A stretch of DNA of 64,000 nt from Paenibacillus bovis. GTDB lineage: Bacteria; Bacillota; Bacilli; Bacillales; Bacillaceae_C. Position numbers and translations under genes: made by a program. Shown piece after piece: positions 54,832 through 63,511 of this stretch. Location of the stretch: contig VEFU01000002.1 of the NCBI GenBank assembly GCA_007679095.1, positions 1 through 64,000 on the forward strand, given 5' to 3'. Position 1 is the first letter of the stretch; the number at the start of each line of letters is the position of its first letter. Below the pieces are notes generated by a model that saw nothing but the letters and a program-made list of their open reading frames with translations, did no database searches and was not told the origin of the DNA.

Positions 54832-55590
54832 ATGGATGTGGAACTTAAAAAAGATACAGATAAGGGCTTTCTAAAAGATGCCGAAGTGAAAGAATATATA
54901 AGACGGAGTCAGGAAGGTGACCAAGAAGCGAGGGATATTCTTGTAGAGAAGAATGTTAGACTCGTATGGTCTGTCGTACAACGTTTCCTAAACCGTGGAT
55001 ATGAACCAGATGACTTGTTTCAAATAGGCAGTATAGGTTTATTAAAATCGGTTGATAAATTTGATCTATCTTACGATGTGAGATTTTCTACCTATGCAGT
55101 TCCAATGATTATAGGTGAAATTCAACGCTTTATTCGTGACGATGGGACAGTAAAAGTAAGTAGATCTTTAAAAGAATTATCCAATCGAATTAGGAAAGCT
55201 CGGGATGAACTTGCAAAGCGAGACGGAAAAGTTCCGACAATTAGTGAAATTGCTGATTTTTTAGAGGTATCACGCGAAGAAGTAATTATGGCACAAGATG
55301 CAGGCAGAACGCCCGCTTCCATTCACGAAACAGTGTATGAAAACGATGGTGATCCAATTACTTTAATAGATCAAATTTCAGATCAAAACGAACATAAATG
55401 GTTTGATAAGATCGCTCTAGAAGAAGCAATCAGGGGGTTAGATGAACGAGAACGTTTAATTGTGTACCTCCGATATTATAAGGATCAAACACAATCGGAG
55501 GTTGCTGCCCGTCTCGGTATATCCCAAGTTCAGGTCTCACGGTTAGAAAAGAAAATATTAGAGCAAATGAAAGAACACATGGATACCTAG
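54832..55590 (+). CDS. sigF: RNA polymerase sigma-F factor
   Basis: First forespore-specific sigma factor. The 252-residue protein has region 2 (QRFLNRGYEPDDLFQIGSIG, then KFDLSYDVRFSTYAVPMIIG), region 3 and region 4 (RERLIVYLRYYKDQTQSEVA, then RLGISQVQVSRLEK). It starts 12 bases after spoIIAB. The terminator stem begins inside its last codons. Confidence 0.97.
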   Translation: MDVELKKDTDKGFLKDAEVKEYIRRSQEGDQEARDILVEKNVRLVWSVVQRFLNRGYEPDDLFQIGSIGLLKSVDKFDLSYDVRFSTYAVPMIIGEIQRFIRDDGTVKVSRSLKELSNRIRKARDELAKRDGKVPTISEIADFLEVSREEVIMAQDAGRTPASIHETVYENDGDPITLIDQISDQNEHKWFDKIALEEAIRGLDERERLIVYLRYYKDQTQSEVAARLGISQVQVSRLEKKILEQMKEHMDT

Positions 55591-55614
55591 TAGGTGCCAT
55601 GTGTTCTTTTTTTT
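55572..55614 (+). terminator. Rho-independent terminator after sigF
   Basis: AGAACACATGGATACC and GGTGCCATGTGTTCT pair with one mismatch around TAGTA, and eight T follow. The stop codon lies in the loop. Confidence 0.9.
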
Positions 55615-55643
55615 GAATGATTGCAAGAAATTGCAGCATACTA
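55615..55643 (+). promoter_or_regulatory. sigma-G promoter for spoVAF
   Basis: GAATG (55615-55619), 17 bases, then CATACTA (55637-55643) match the sigma-G consensus (GMATR and CATNMTA). It starts right after the sigF terminator, giving spoVAF its own late-forespore promoter. Confidence 0.75.
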
Positions 55644-55704
55644 AAGATTGATTCACAAAAACCAGTATGATTATCGTTATTAACCTGGAAAGGGAGAAGA
55701 AACG

Positions 55705-57192
55705 ATGAGCAAAGAAGAGATTACAGCACGAAAAATCGATAAGGATCTAGATAATCTAGAACAATACTTTAAAGAACGAATTGGGCTTGGAACAAGTTTT
55801 GATGTTGGGGTAAGAAAATTAGTAGTATTAAAAAAGGATATCCATATTTATTTTGTAACTGGACTAGTAGATACGTTGTACGTGCTAGAAATCATTAAAG
55901 AGTTAGTCAATTTAAATGATCATGAACGACCAACATCAAAAATACATGAAATTGTGGAAAATCGTTTACTTCACTATTCTGTAGAGGAAGTAAAGACAAC
56001 AGATGAGCTAGTAGACCAAGTCTTATCAGGTCTAATTGCTGTTGTTATTGAAGGGGATGAGAAGGCGTTCATTGTCGATGTTCGTTCTTATCCAGGTAGA
56101 ACTCCACAAGAGCCTGATACAGAGAAAGTTATCCGCGGTTCGCGAGATGGATATGTAGAAAATATTATTGTTAATACAGCTTTAACTCGCAGAAGGATCC
56201 GGGATGAACGATTAAGGTTTGAAATGTTTAAAGTTGGTGAAAGGTCAAAAACAGATGTTGCAATCGGGTATATTGATGGTATTGCCGATCCACGTCTAGT
56301 TGATAAGATTAGAAAAGAAATTGAGGAAATAGATGTTGACGGTATATCGATGGCAGATAAGACATTAGAGGAATATTTAATGAAGCAGGGAGTTAATCCA
56401 TTTCCACTCGTTAGGTATACGGAGAGAGCTGATGTAGGAGCTGTTCATTTATTAGAAGGACATGTATTAATTTATACAGATACATCTCCAAGTGTCATCA
56501 TATCCCCCACTACTTATTTTCATCATGTCCAACATGCAGAAGAATATCGGCAATCGTCTACAGTGGGTACATTTGTTAGATGGACTAGATTTTTAGGGAT
56601 ATGGGCATCTATATTTATTCTGCCTTTATGGTTTCTATTTGTATTACAACCAACTATGTTACCTGATACATTAGCGTATATTGGTCCAAATGAACAATCA
56701 GAAATACCATTAGTAGTTCAATTGTTATTAGCCGACCTTGGAATAGAATTTCTTAGAATTGCAGCTATACACACACCAACACCATTATCAACCGCAATGG
56801 GTTTAATTGCTGCGGTGTTAATTGGTCAAATAGCAGTGGATGTTGGTTTATTTAATTCAGAAGTTATCTTATACGTATCCGTCGCAGCAGTAGGTACGTT
56901 TTCTACTCCAAGTTATGAACTAAGTGTTGCTAATAAAATAGTTCGGATGTTTCTATTAGTACTAGTAGCGATCTTTCATGGACCAGGTTTAGTAATCGGT
57001 GCAACAATTTTCATTATCTATTTAGCTCATTTACGTCCTTTAGACGCACCATATTTATGGCCGCTTTTACCATTCCATCCTGCCGCATTTACGCATATCA
57101 TCTTTAGAAGAGCTGTTCCTGGAGCATTACTCCGCCCGAGTATTGTACATCCGCAGGATAGATATCGCCAACCTCCTAAATCGGAGAAGTAA
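55705..57192 (+). CDS. spoVAF: GerA-type spore membrane protein SpoVAF
   Basis: GerA/GerAA-family protein of 495 residues: a soluble N-terminal part (about 1-280, with DVRSYPGRTPQEPDTEKVIR and the RDERLRFEMFKVGERSKTDV region), then four to five membrane helices and a Pro/Arg-rich tail. The full-length match to SpoVAF and its position after sigF support the name. Unlike in B. subtilis, spoVAA to spoVAE are absent between sigF and this gene. AAAGGGAG precedes the ATG. Confidence 0.88.
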   Translation: MSKEEITARKIDKDLDNLEQYFKERIGLGTSFDVGVRKLVVLKKDIHIYFVTGLVDTLYVLEIIKELVNLNDHERPTSKIHEIVENRLLHYSVEEVKTTDELVDQVLSGLIAVVIEGDEKAFIVDVRSYPGRTPQEPDTEKVIRGSRDGYVENIIVNTALTRRRIRDERLRFEMFKVGERSKTDVAIGYIDGIADPRLVDKIRKEIEEIDVDGISMADKTLEEYLMKQGVNPFPLVRYTERADVGAVHLLEGHVLIYTDTSPSVIISPTTYFHHVQHAEEYRQSSTVGTFVRWTRFLGIWASIFILPLWFLFVLQPTMLPDTLAYIGPNEQSEIPLVVQLLLADLGIEFLRIAAIHTPTPLSTAMGLIAAVLIGQIAVDVGLFNSEVILYVSVAAVGTFSTPSYELSVANKIVRMFLLVLVAIFHGPGLVIGATIFIIYLAHLRPLDAPYLWPLLPFHPAAFTHIIFRRAVPGALLRPSIVHPQDRYRQPPKSEK

Positions 57193-57234
57193 TTGCGCAA
57201 TTTTTAATAGTATGGTAAAGTTTATTACACAAAA

Positions 57235-57267
57235 AAAGAAAGACACTTATCATAGTGTCTTTCTTTT
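57235..57267 (+). terminator. Rho-independent terminator after spoVAF
   Basis: GAAAGACACT and AGTGTCTTTC form a perfect 10-base stem around TATCAT, with A-rich and T-rich flanks. Confidence 0.88.
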
Positions 57268-57366
57268 GAAAAAACGAGGAGCAATCGAACGTATTTGTGC
57301 GTATAACCAATGGGTAGGATTATATTTTCCGGAGGACGGTTGTGTAGCCAAAATAGGGGGAGAATA

Positions 57367-58686
57367 ATGCATTTATACGGAACTGCAACAATCAATGAGA
57401 ATGGACATTTAGAAATTGGCGGGAAAGATATGGTCGAAGTTGCAGAGCAATTCGGAACGCCATTATATGTGTATGATGTTGCACTAATCAGACAAAGGGC
57501 ACAAGGATTTAAAAAAACATTCGAACAATTAGGGGTAAAAGCTCAAGTTGCATATGCAAGTAAGGCTTTTTCAACTGTAGCAATGTTACAAGTAATTAAA
57601 GAAGAAGGTTTATCCCTTGATGTTGTGTCAGGAGGAGAGCTTTATACTGCTATTAAAGCTGAATTCCCTGTCGAAAAAATTCATTTTCACGGTAATAACA
57701 AAAGTGAAACTGAATTAGAAATGGCATTAGATTATCAAATCGGTTGCATTGTTGTGGATAATTTCCACGAGCTTCACTTATTAAATGATATTTGTTCAAG
57801 ACGTGAGCAAAAAGTGAACATTTTAATTAGGGTTACCCCTGGCATTGAAGCTCATACACACGATTATATTCTAACTGGTCAAGAAGACTCTAAGTTTGGA
57901 TTTGATTTAGCGAATGGTCAAGCAGAAGCAGCGTTGAAAATGGCATTAGAAAGTAATTACTTAAATGTTCTAGGGCTTCATTGCCACATTGGCTCGCAAA
58001 TTTTTGAAACAACTGGCTTTATTTTAGCTGCGAAGAGAATACTTGAAAAATTAGCTGCTTGGAATGAAACCATTGGATTTTTACCACAGGTGTTAAATCT
58101 AGGTGGTGGATTTGGAATTCGCTATACGGAAGACGATACACCATTAGAGCCTTCTGAATATGTGCAAGCGATGATTGCAGAAGTTAAGAATGTGGCAACG
58201 ACATTAGGTTTACCTATGCCTGAAATTTGGATTGAGCCAGGTAGATCACTTGTAGGAGATGCAGGTACAACCTTATATTCCGTTGGCTCAAGTAAAGAAG
58301 TACCAAATGTAAGAAAGTATCTCGCTGTTGATGGTGGGATGACAGATAATTTAAGACCAGCATTGTATGATGCAAAATATGAGGCAGTTCTTGCAAATCG
58401 AGCAGATGAAAAACCACAAGAAACGGTATCAATTGCTGGAAAATGCTGTGAGTCAGGAGATATGCTTATTTGGGATTTACCACTTCCAGAAGCAGGATCA
58501 AATGATATATTAGCAGTTTTTTGTACGGGCGCATATGGTTACTCGATGTCAAATAACTATAACCGTATCCCAAGACCAGCGGTTGTATTTGTTGAGAATG
58601 GTCATGCTCAGCTTGTTGTAAAACGTGAAACATATGAAGATTTACTAAGACTTGATCTTCCACTTAATGAGAAAACCCGTATATAA
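57367..58686 (+). CDS. lysA: Diaminopimelate decarboxylase
   Basis: PLP enzyme that makes lysine from meso-diaminopimelate. The 439-residue protein has the PLP-binding lysine in VAYASKAFST, the HFHGNNKS segment, the LGGGFGIRY loop and the C-terminal CESGDML. The ATG at 57367 follows AGGGGGAG and gives the family start MHLYGTATIN; upstream in-frame codons belong to a leader of about 100 bases. No lysine riboswitch was recognised in that leader. Confidence 0.95.
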   Translation: MHLYGTATINENGHLEIGGKDMVEVAEQFGTPLYVYDVALIRQRAQGFKKTFEQLGVKAQVAYASKAFSTVAMLQVIKEEGLSLDVVSGGELYTAIKAEFPVEKIHFHGNNKSETELEMALDYQIGCIVVDNFHELHLLNDICSRREQKVNILIRVTPGIEAHTHDYILTGQEDSKFGFDLANGQAEAALKMALESNYLNVLGLHCHIGSQIFETTGFILAAKRILEKLAAWNETIGFLPQVLNLGGGFGIRYTEDDTPLEPSEYVQAMIAEVKNVATTLGLPMPEIWIEPGRSLVGDAGTTLYSVGSSKEVPNVRKYLAVDGGMTDNLRPALYDAKYEAVLANRADEKPQETVSIAGKCCESGDMLIWDLPLPEAGSNDILAVFCTGAYGYSMSNNYNRIPRPAVVFVENGHAQLVVKRETYEDLLRLDLPLNEKTRI

Positions 58687-58697
58687 TTACGGGTACA

Positions 58698-58742
58698 AAC
58701 TGTAGGAAACTCGATTTTAATGAGTTGCCTGCAGTTTTTTTT
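58698..58742 (+). terminator. Rho-independent terminator after lysA
   Basis: ACTGTAGG...ACTCG pairs with GAGTTGCCTGCAGT, followed by eight T. It is similar in sequence to the fur terminator at 49037. Confidence 0.85.
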
Positions 58743-58871
58743 CGGTGATGGAATAATATGAAGAAATCAGTGTCAAAATTATGGACAGCTTCGAGTCAGT
58801 TCCATAAAATCTATTTTTCGACAAAATATACGTGGTAATAATTACGGTTTTTTTACTTTTTTACGATACAT

Positions 58872-58900
58872 TTGCTAAAATACAAAAATCTCGGTACAAT
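58872..58900 (+). promoter_or_regulatory. sigma-A promoter of a short membrane peptide gene
   Basis: TTGCTA (58872-58877) and TACAAT (58895-58900) are spaced by 17. The expected start lies about 58 bases ahead of the 31-codon frame at 58965. Confidence 0.65.
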
Positions 58901-58964
58901 GATACATATTAAGTCACAATATCCATTTTATTGCTTATTGTAGACTAAGGGGTGTTACTTTTCA

Positions 58965-59060
58965 TTGCGTAACAAAAATTTACTTTTATTTATTTTGATC
59001 TTCATCATAACAATACTATGGGGATTTGGTTATTGGCTGTTTGTTGCACCTAATCGCTAA
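58965..59060 (+). CDS. Short hydrophobic peptide (31 residues), unknown
   Basis: A TTG-initiated 31-codon frame with AAGGGGTG ten bases upstream and a good sigma-A promoter before it. The peptide has a basic start (MRNKN), one membrane helix (LLLFILIFIITILWGFGYW) and a short tail ending VAPNR. It is too short for ordinary gene calling and I do not recognise a family. It fills the place where B. subtilis has ppiB and the rib operon. It could be a small membrane regulator or a spurious frame; promoter plus ribosome site favour a real gene. Confidence 0.5.
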   Translation: MRNKNLLLFILIFIITILWGFGYWLFVAPNR

Positions 59061-59124
59061 TCATCCAAGAATTGATTTTCTTAGTGATCCATGTAAGGCG
59101 AGTGATTATTTTACCTCAGAATGA

Positions 59125-59570
<446 letters not shown>

Positions 59571-59576
59571 AAAATT

Positions 59577-60068
59577 TTACCTAGAAGCATATACATAATT
59601 TTTTGTTCGGTGTAATTTGTGCTTATGAATAATTTCATATGGAGCTTCATCGATTTCATCAAACCAATGAATAGCGGAATTATTACTGTAATCTAAGCAC
59701 TTTTGCATTAATATAGGATTGTTTATTGGCAAGGTGATTGCTCTATATGGCAAGTTCTCTTGCAAATCTAAAAGACTTCTCTCTAGCTTTCGCATTAATT
59801 CGTTATAATTCAACCCGAGTTCTTCTATCTCTTTTTCTTTGTATGATAATAATAGGTGAGATTTATTTAGCATTTTGATTGCACCTATTTTATTCCCACG
59901 ACGGTAATGGTAATAGCTAACTGCAATTTGTATTAGACCAACCCATATGGATGTACGTTCTTTTCCGTTATTCTTCCAATGTGATTCTAATACTTCATGA
60001 CATTCGAAGTAATCTCTATCTATGTGAAAATAATACAAATACTCTATATAAGCCAACGGGTATTTCAA
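59577..60068 (-). CDS. ypuF: DUF309 protein YpuF
   Basis: A 163-residue helical protein of the DUF309 family, recognised by the HIDRDYFECHEVLESHWK motif near the N-terminus and GLIQIAVSYYHYRRGNKIGA. The TTG at 60068 follows GGGAG and gives MKYPLAYIEYL, the usual family start; the frame is open to 60083. It keeps its place next to scpA but is on the opposite strand to it. Function unknown. Confidence 0.82.
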   Translation of the reverse strand: MKYPLAYIEYLYYFHIDRDYFECHEVLESHWKNNGKERTSIWVGLIQIAVSYYHYRRGNKIGAIKMLNKSHLLLSYKEKEIEELGLNYNELMRKLERSLLDLQENLPYRAITLPINNPILMQKCLDYSNNSAIHWFDEIDEAPYEIIHKHKLHRTKNYVYASR

Positions 60069-60173
60069 AATTTCAACTCCCAACCAAAAAGCATTCAGTT
60101 AAAATACTATCATAGCATATAACGATAAATAATCTAAATGTCGTTTTTTGTCTTTTTGTATCAGTTTTTCTTC

Positions 60174-60213
60174 ATTTTCCACTCTAACTGTTATATGATT
60201 AAGAGTGGAAAAT
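60174..60213 (+). promoter_or_regulatory. Perfect palindrome upstream of scpA
   Basis: ATTTTCCACTCT (60174-60185) and AGAGTGGAAAAT (60202-60213) are a perfect 12-base inverted repeat, with a -10-like TATGAT (60194-60199) inside the 16-base spacer. A second dyad, TATGCCTATA/TATAGCATA, lies at 60265-60287. The first is a candidate operator at the scpA promoter. Confidence 0.5.
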
Positions 60214-60325
60214 TATCTTTATTTAAGGGATAACACAATTAATATGTATCTATCTGTAGCTCTATGCCTATAAGGTATAGCATATTGGTGTGCCCTTAAT
60301 ATTGTTTGAAATTTGGTGAATGAAG

Positions 60326-61087
60326 ATGGAATATAACGTGAAAATTGAGGCCTATGAAGGACCTCTTGATTTATTACTTCATCTAATTAATAAACTAGAG
60401 ATTGATATATACGATATACCAATGGCAGAAATAACGGAACAGTATTTAGTATATATACATGCAATGAAAGAATTTCAATTAGATGTAGCTAGTGAATACC
60501 TTGTAATGGCTGCTACTCTACTGGCTATTAAGAGTAAAATGCTTCTTCCAAATCATGAAGAAGATGATCTAGAGGAACAATTTTTTGAAGAGGAAGATCC
60601 TCGTGATGAGTTAGTAGAACAGCTTGTAGAATATAAAAAATATAAGGAAGCAGCGAAGAATTTAAAAGAGAAAGAAAAAGAAAGAAGCTTGATGTACACA
60701 AAGCCACCAGTAGATTTATCTCCGTATGTCGATGCTAATCAGATAGATTCTCTTCAAATGGATGTAACCATATTTGATATGTTAGGTGCTTACCATAAAT
60801 TATTAAGAAGAAAAAAATTACAAAAACCTTTAACGACAAAAATTACAAATAAAGATATTTCTATTGATGAGCGGATGACAGAAATATTAGAAGAACTTAG
60901 AAAATCTGATGTTAAACTTTCATTTTTTCATTTTTTTCCACTGAATGATAAGCGTTATTTAGTTATTACCTTCTTGGCAATGCTTGAATTAATGAAACGT
61001 AACGAAATTATTGTCGAACAAGATGGGACATTCGGTGATATTTATTTGTCGAATCGAAAGGAAGGTATTCAGGTTGGAAGAAGCTAA
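60326..61087 (+). CDS. scpA: Segregation and condensation protein ScpA
   Basis: Kleisin subunit of the SMC-ScpAB condensin. The 253-residue protein has the N-terminal SMC-neck-binding helices (YEGPLDLLLHLINKLEIDIY) and a C-terminal winged helix (ITFLAMLELMKRNEIIVEQD). The ATG at 60326 matches the family start MEYNVKIE with GGTGA upstream. It overlaps scpB by 14 bases. Confidence 0.95.
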   Translation: MEYNVKIEAYEGPLDLLLHLINKLEIDIYDIPMAEITEQYLVYIHAMKEFQLDVASEYLVMAATLLAIKSKMLLPNHEEDDLEEQFFEEEDPRDELVEQLVEYKKYKEAAKNLKEKEKERSLMYTKPPVDLSPYVDANQIDSLQMDVTIFDMLGAYHKLLRRKKLQKPLTTKITNKDISIDERMTEILEELRKSDVKLSFFHFFPLNDKRYLVITFLAMLELMKRNEIIVEQDGTFGDIYLSNRKEGIQVGRS

Positions 61088-61661
61088 ATTGCTAGGAATA
61101 TTGGAATGTTTATTGTTTGCAGCAGGCGATGAAGGCTTATCTGTAGTACAAATAAGTGCTGCAATGGATATCAGTGAATTAGAGACAGTTACTCTAATAG
61201 ACAAATTAAAGGAACTGTATGATTATGATACCTCTAGAGGAATTACGATTATAGAGCTAGCGGAGACATATCAACTTGCAACAAAGAAAGAACTAAGTGA
61301 TTATTTGAAGAAGCTCGTTGAGAATCCTAGTGTATCTACACTTTCACAAGCAAGTCTGGAAACACTTGCGATTATCTCTTATAAACAACCTATAACAAGA
61401 CAAGAAATTGAACAAATACGTGGTGTGAAAACAGAACGTCCCATCCATACATTATTATCTAAAGGATTAATCATGGAAGTCGGTAGAGCAGAAGGAACTG
61501 GAAGAGCAAAGTTATATGGAACAACCAATGAGTTTCTAGATTATTTTGGATTGAAAAATTTGCAAGAACTTCCGGAAATTCCAACCAAGTTGGAGGAAGA
61601 TGATTTTCAGGATGAAACAGATTTATTTTTTGAGAAGTTTAATGAACATATAGAGAAGTAA
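61074..61661 (+). CDS. scpB: Segregation and condensation protein ScpB
   Basis: Kite-type dimer that binds the middle of ScpA. The 195-residue protein has two winged-helix domains, the first starting LLGILECLLFAAGDEGLS, the second with ETLAIISYKQPITRQEIEQI and RGVKTERPIHTLL, and an acidic tail. The TTG at 61074 follows AAAGGAAGG; the frame is open back to 61011 inside scpA. A terminator follows. Confidence 0.94.
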   Translation: MEEAKLLGILECLLFAAGDEGLSVVQISAAMDISELETVTLIDKLKELYDYDTSRGITIIELAETYQLATKKELSDYLKKLVENPSVSTLSQASLETLAIISYKQPITRQEIEQIRGVKTERPIHTLLSKGLIMEVGRAEGTGRAKLYGTTNEFLDYFGLKNLQELPEIPTKLEEDDFQDETDLFFEKFNEHIEK

Positions 61662-61670
61662 ATTACAAGT

Positions 61671-61698
61671 GTCGGGAGATAATCCCGACATTTTTTTT
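61671..61698 (+). terminator. Rho-independent terminator after scpB
   Basis: GTCGGGA and TCCCGAC form a stem around GATAA, followed by eight T after one A. Confidence 0.9.
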
Positions 61699-61701
61699 AT
61701 T

Positions 61702-61728
61702 CATATCAAAGGTGTACATGCATAGACT
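61702..61728 (+). promoter_or_regulatory. Putative sigma-E promoter for dacB
   Basis: CATATCA (61702-61708) and CATAGACT (61721-61728), 12 bases apart, resemble the sigma-E pattern seen ahead of spoIIM. dacB-spmAB is a known sigma-E operon. Confidence 0.5.
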
Positions 61729-61782
61729 TGTACAAATACCTTTTCATGTAAAGGGTGAACGTGCATTTAGAGGGGCGAGAGT

Positions 61783-62922
61783 ATGAGAGGTAGAAAAAAT
61801 ATAAAATTCATGATCATATCTACACTTGTTTTAACTTTGCTATACAATCTTGTTTTTGCGAAGGAAAGCTCTGCGTTCAATGTTAGTGCTTCTGGTGCTG
61901 TATTAATGGAGCAGGATTCTGGCAGGATATTATATGCAACTAATCCTCATGAAGTACACCGAATAGCATCAATCACAAAAGTAATGACAGCTATTCTAGC
62001 GATTGAATCAGGAAAAATGGATGAACTTGTAACTGTTAGTAAAGAGGCTGTATATACAGAGGGTTCTTCCATCTATCTTCAAGTAGGAGAGAAAATCAAG
62101 TTAAGGGATTTAGTTTATGGTTTAATGCTTAGATCTGGAAATGATGCAGCACGTGCTATTGCTGAACACGTAGGTGGTAGTTTAGAAGGATTTGTATTTC
62201 TAATGAATCAGAAAGCAGAAGAAATAGGAATGGAAAATACCGTGTTCGCAAATCCACATGGGCTAGATGATCATGAAGAGCACTATTCTACTGCTTATGA
62301 TATGGCATTATTAACACGCTATGCTATGAATAATGAGGAGTTTAAAAAAATATCGGGTACTAAAGTTTATAAATTTAAACGCGAAAGTGGAATGCAACAA
62401 TGGACAAATAAAAATAGATTGCTAAAAAAATATAAATATACTACAGGTGGTAAGACAGGGTTTACAAAAAGAGCAGGTAGAACGTTAATTACAACTGCTG
62501 AGAAAGATGGTACAGAGCTGATAGTCGTTACATTAAATGATGGTAACGATTGGAATGACCACATAAATATGTATGAACATGGTTTTTCTGCTTTTCCGGT
62601 AAGGAAAGTGTTAGAAGAAGGGCCTATTAAAGTAAAGGTAGATGGGTTAAAAAATAGAGAAATATATATTGAGGATCCTATCTTTTATCCATTAAACGAT
62701 AAGGAAACAGATGAGGTAAATATAGAATACAAGTTACTTCATCTTAATAAATTAAATAAAACATCTTCCGGGAAAATCGGAGTTGGGGTTCTATACTTTC
62801 AAAATGAAGAGGTATTACAATTCCCAGTCTTTATACGTACATTAGATACTGAAGATAGTTTACCATGGTGGCAAAAATTGTTTAACTCTTTATTTGGAAA
62901 GATTGGTGCTATCCATGATTAA
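61783..62922 (+). CDS. dacB: Sporulation D-alanyl-D-alanine carboxypeptidase DacB
   Basis: Mother-cell penicillin-binding protein that limits spore cortex cross-linking. The 379-residue precursor has a signal peptide (about 1-31), catalytic S63-x-x-K66 (ASITK), SGN in RSGNDAARAIAE, KTGFT, and a C-terminal amphipathic anchor with LPWWQKLFNSLF. It is distinguished from DacF by its coupling to spmA, which it overlaps by 8 bases. Confidence 0.94.
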   Translation: MRGRKNIKFMIISTLVLTLLYNLVFAKESSAFNVSASGAVLMEQDSGRILYATNPHEVHRIASITKVMTAILAIESGKMDELVTVSKEAVYTEGSSIYLQVGEKIKLRDLVYGLMLRSGNDAARAIAEHVGGSLEGFVFLMNQKAEEIGMENTVFANPHGLDDHEEHYSTAYDMALLTRYAMNNEEFKKISGTKVYKFKRESGMQQWTNKNRLLKKYKYTTGGKTGFTKRAGRTLITTAEKDGTELIVVTLNDGNDWNDHINMYEHGFSAFPVRKVLEEGPIKVKVDGLKNREIYIEDPIFYPLNDKETDEVNIEYKLLHLNKLNKTSSGKIGVGVLYFQNEEVLQFPVFIRTLDTEDSLPWWQKLFNSLFGKIGAIHD

Positions 62923-63511
62923 TTATATATGGATAGCTATGACAGTGATAGGGCTTATTTTTGCAGCTATTAATGGAAGAATGGATGAAGTGAACGAAGC
63001 AATCTTTCAATCAGCAAATGAAGCTGTAACTTTGTGTATTGGCTTAATTAGTATTTTAGTATTTTGGCTAGGAATAATGAGAATTGCTCAAGAGTCAGGT
63101 CTCTTAGATAAACTTTCTTCTCTTTTTAAGCCTTTAATAGTTAGATTGTTTCCTGAAGTACCAAAAGATCATCCAGCTGTTGGCTACATATTGTCGAATA
63201 TTATAGCTAATATGTTAGGGTTAGGGAATGCAGCAACACCATTAGGAATTAAGGCAATGGAGCAATTAAAACAGTTAAACGGTGGAAAAACAACAGCGAG
63301 TAGGTCAATGATTACATTTTTGGCCTTGAATACAGCAGGATTTACAATAATACCAACAACTGTAATAGCAATTAGAATGAATTACGATTCTGCGTCACCT
63401 ACAGAAATAGTTGGTCCAACTTTACTTGCGACTGTTTGTGCAACAGTCGCAGCTATTATGATAGATCGTTTTTTCTATAATCGAAGAATGAGGAAGGGCG
63501 GGAAAAAATAA
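62915..63511 (+). CDS. spmA: Spore maturation protein A
   Basis: Membrane protein needed for full spore core dehydration. The 198-residue protein has about four membrane helices and the nucleoside-recognition (Gate) domain, with NIIANMLGLGNAATPLGIKA and FLALNTAGFTIIPTT. The ATG at 62915 gives MINYIWIAMTV. It overlaps dacB upstream and spmB downstream by one base. Confidence 0.94.
   Translation: MINYIWIAMTVIGLIFAAINGRMDEVNEAIFQSANEAVTLCIGLISILVFWLGIMRIAQESGLLDKLSSLFKPLIVRLFPEVPKDHPAVGYILSNIIANMLGLGNAATPLGIKAMEQLKQLNGGKTTASRSMITFLALNTAGFTIIPTTVIAIRMNYDSASPTEIVGPTLLATVCATVAAIMIDRFFYNRRMRKGGKK

Noticed and set aside
57193-57366. Possible lysine riboswitch ahead of lysA
   Set aside because: After the spoVAF terminator only about 100 bases remain, too short for an L-box, and none of its conserved segments were seen.
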